Shown here one piece after another: positions 6,170 to 6,267 of a DNA stretch of 6,267 nt. A program made the position numbers and the translations under genes. This DNA is from Erythrobacter sp. CCH5-A1 (lineage in GTDB: Bacteria > Pseudomonadota > Alphaproteobacteria > Sphingomonadales > Sphingomonadaceae): NCBI RefSeq assembly GCF_001557115.1, contig NZ_LSKQ01000183.1, positions 1 to 6,267 of the forward strand. The letters run 5' to 3'. Each line of letters begins with the position of its first letter. Position 1 is the stretch's first letter. The notes under the pieces are model-generated. The model was not told the origin of the DNA and did not search any database. It worked only from the letters and a program-made list of their open reading frames with translations.

Positions 6170-6267
6170 GCTGGCTTCCATGGCGATCTGATTGCCGAAC
6201 GTCTGTGCCAGAACCCCTGTGTGGACGGCTCTCCGTTGGCAAGGGTATTTCTGCGCTGCGCTGGCTG
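6166..6267 (-). CDS. 3' end of an unidentified upstream gene (partial, tentative)
   Basis: One minus-strand frame is open from the right edge and ends with TGA at 6168-6166, giving 33 visible residues (starts QPAQRRNTL, ends SPWKPA). The stop shares ATGA with the internal ATG of the PcfJ-like gene at 6169-6167, the same 4-base overlap seen at four other junctions in this operon, and that is the main support. The peptide is basic and has no recognisable motif. The PcfJ frame itself is also open to the window edge, and so is the third frame, so this could be plain noncoding leader. I infer it only from the overlap pattern. Confidence 0.3.
   Translation of the reverse strand, partial: QPAQRRNTLANGEPSTQGFWHRRSAIRSPWKPA

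Noticed and set aside
5634..6242. 202-codon minus-strand frame overlapping the PcfJ-like gene
   Set aside because: It is out of frame with the recognised PcfJ-family motifs, Arg/Gly/Ser-rich and without any family signature.
1..6267. tRNA genes, CRISPR arrays, insertion-sequence ends, att sites
   Set aside because: I saw no cloverleaf with a GGTTCGA-type loop, no regularly spaced long direct repeats, no transposase, and no integrase or paired terminal repeats.

Overview
The window is an early-gene module of a phage or prophage on high-GC DNA (roughly 63-65% GC by eye). Every convincing gene is on the minus strand, so transcription runs from high to low coordinates. The host is most likely an alphaproteobacterium. 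The gene set fits (RusA-type resolvase, Dcm-like methyltransferase, DnaA-domain initiator, PcfJ-like protein, HNH nuclease), and the window contains not one GANTC site, the CcrM target of that class. A sphingomonad-type host is possible but not shown. No integrase, repressor, helicase or structural gene is visible, so free phage and prophage cannot be separated.

In transcription order: the tail of an uncertain upstream gene (6267-6166); a PcfJ-like protein (6169-5060); a RusA-like Holliday-junction resolvase (5063-4530); a zinc-ribbon protein with a NUMOD3-like segment (4533-3970); a C5-cytosine DNA methyltransferase (3970-2681); a small DUF7694-like protein (2684-2244); a replication initiator with an N-terminal winged helix and a C-terminal DnaA-domain-I-like module (2247-1153); and an unidentified basic protein (1153-518). 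All of these junctions overlap by 4 bases (ATGA) or 1 base (TAATG), so the block reads as one translationally coupled operon. A 92-base gap (426-517) follows, then an HNH endonuclease (425-102), and probably the start of the next gene at the left edge. In phages an HNH gene usually sits beside the small terminase gene, so the window appears to cross from the replication/recombination block into the packaging block.

The most interesting item is cis-acting DNA inside the initiator gene. Four palindromic repeats with core GGAAC-T-GTTCC, two of them exact 17-bp tandem copies, lie at 1881-1953 in an A/T-rich patch, and a perfect 9-bp-arm hairpin follows at 1819-1840. The period is not a multiple of three, so the encoded peptide is not a repeat; the repetition is in the DNA. 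This matches the layout of the lambda origin inside gene O. My main hypothesis is that this is the phage replication origin, bound by the protein it encodes, whose DnaA-like C-terminus would recruit the host helicase. RusA would act on branched recombination or replication intermediates, and the methyltransferase would modify the phage DNA.
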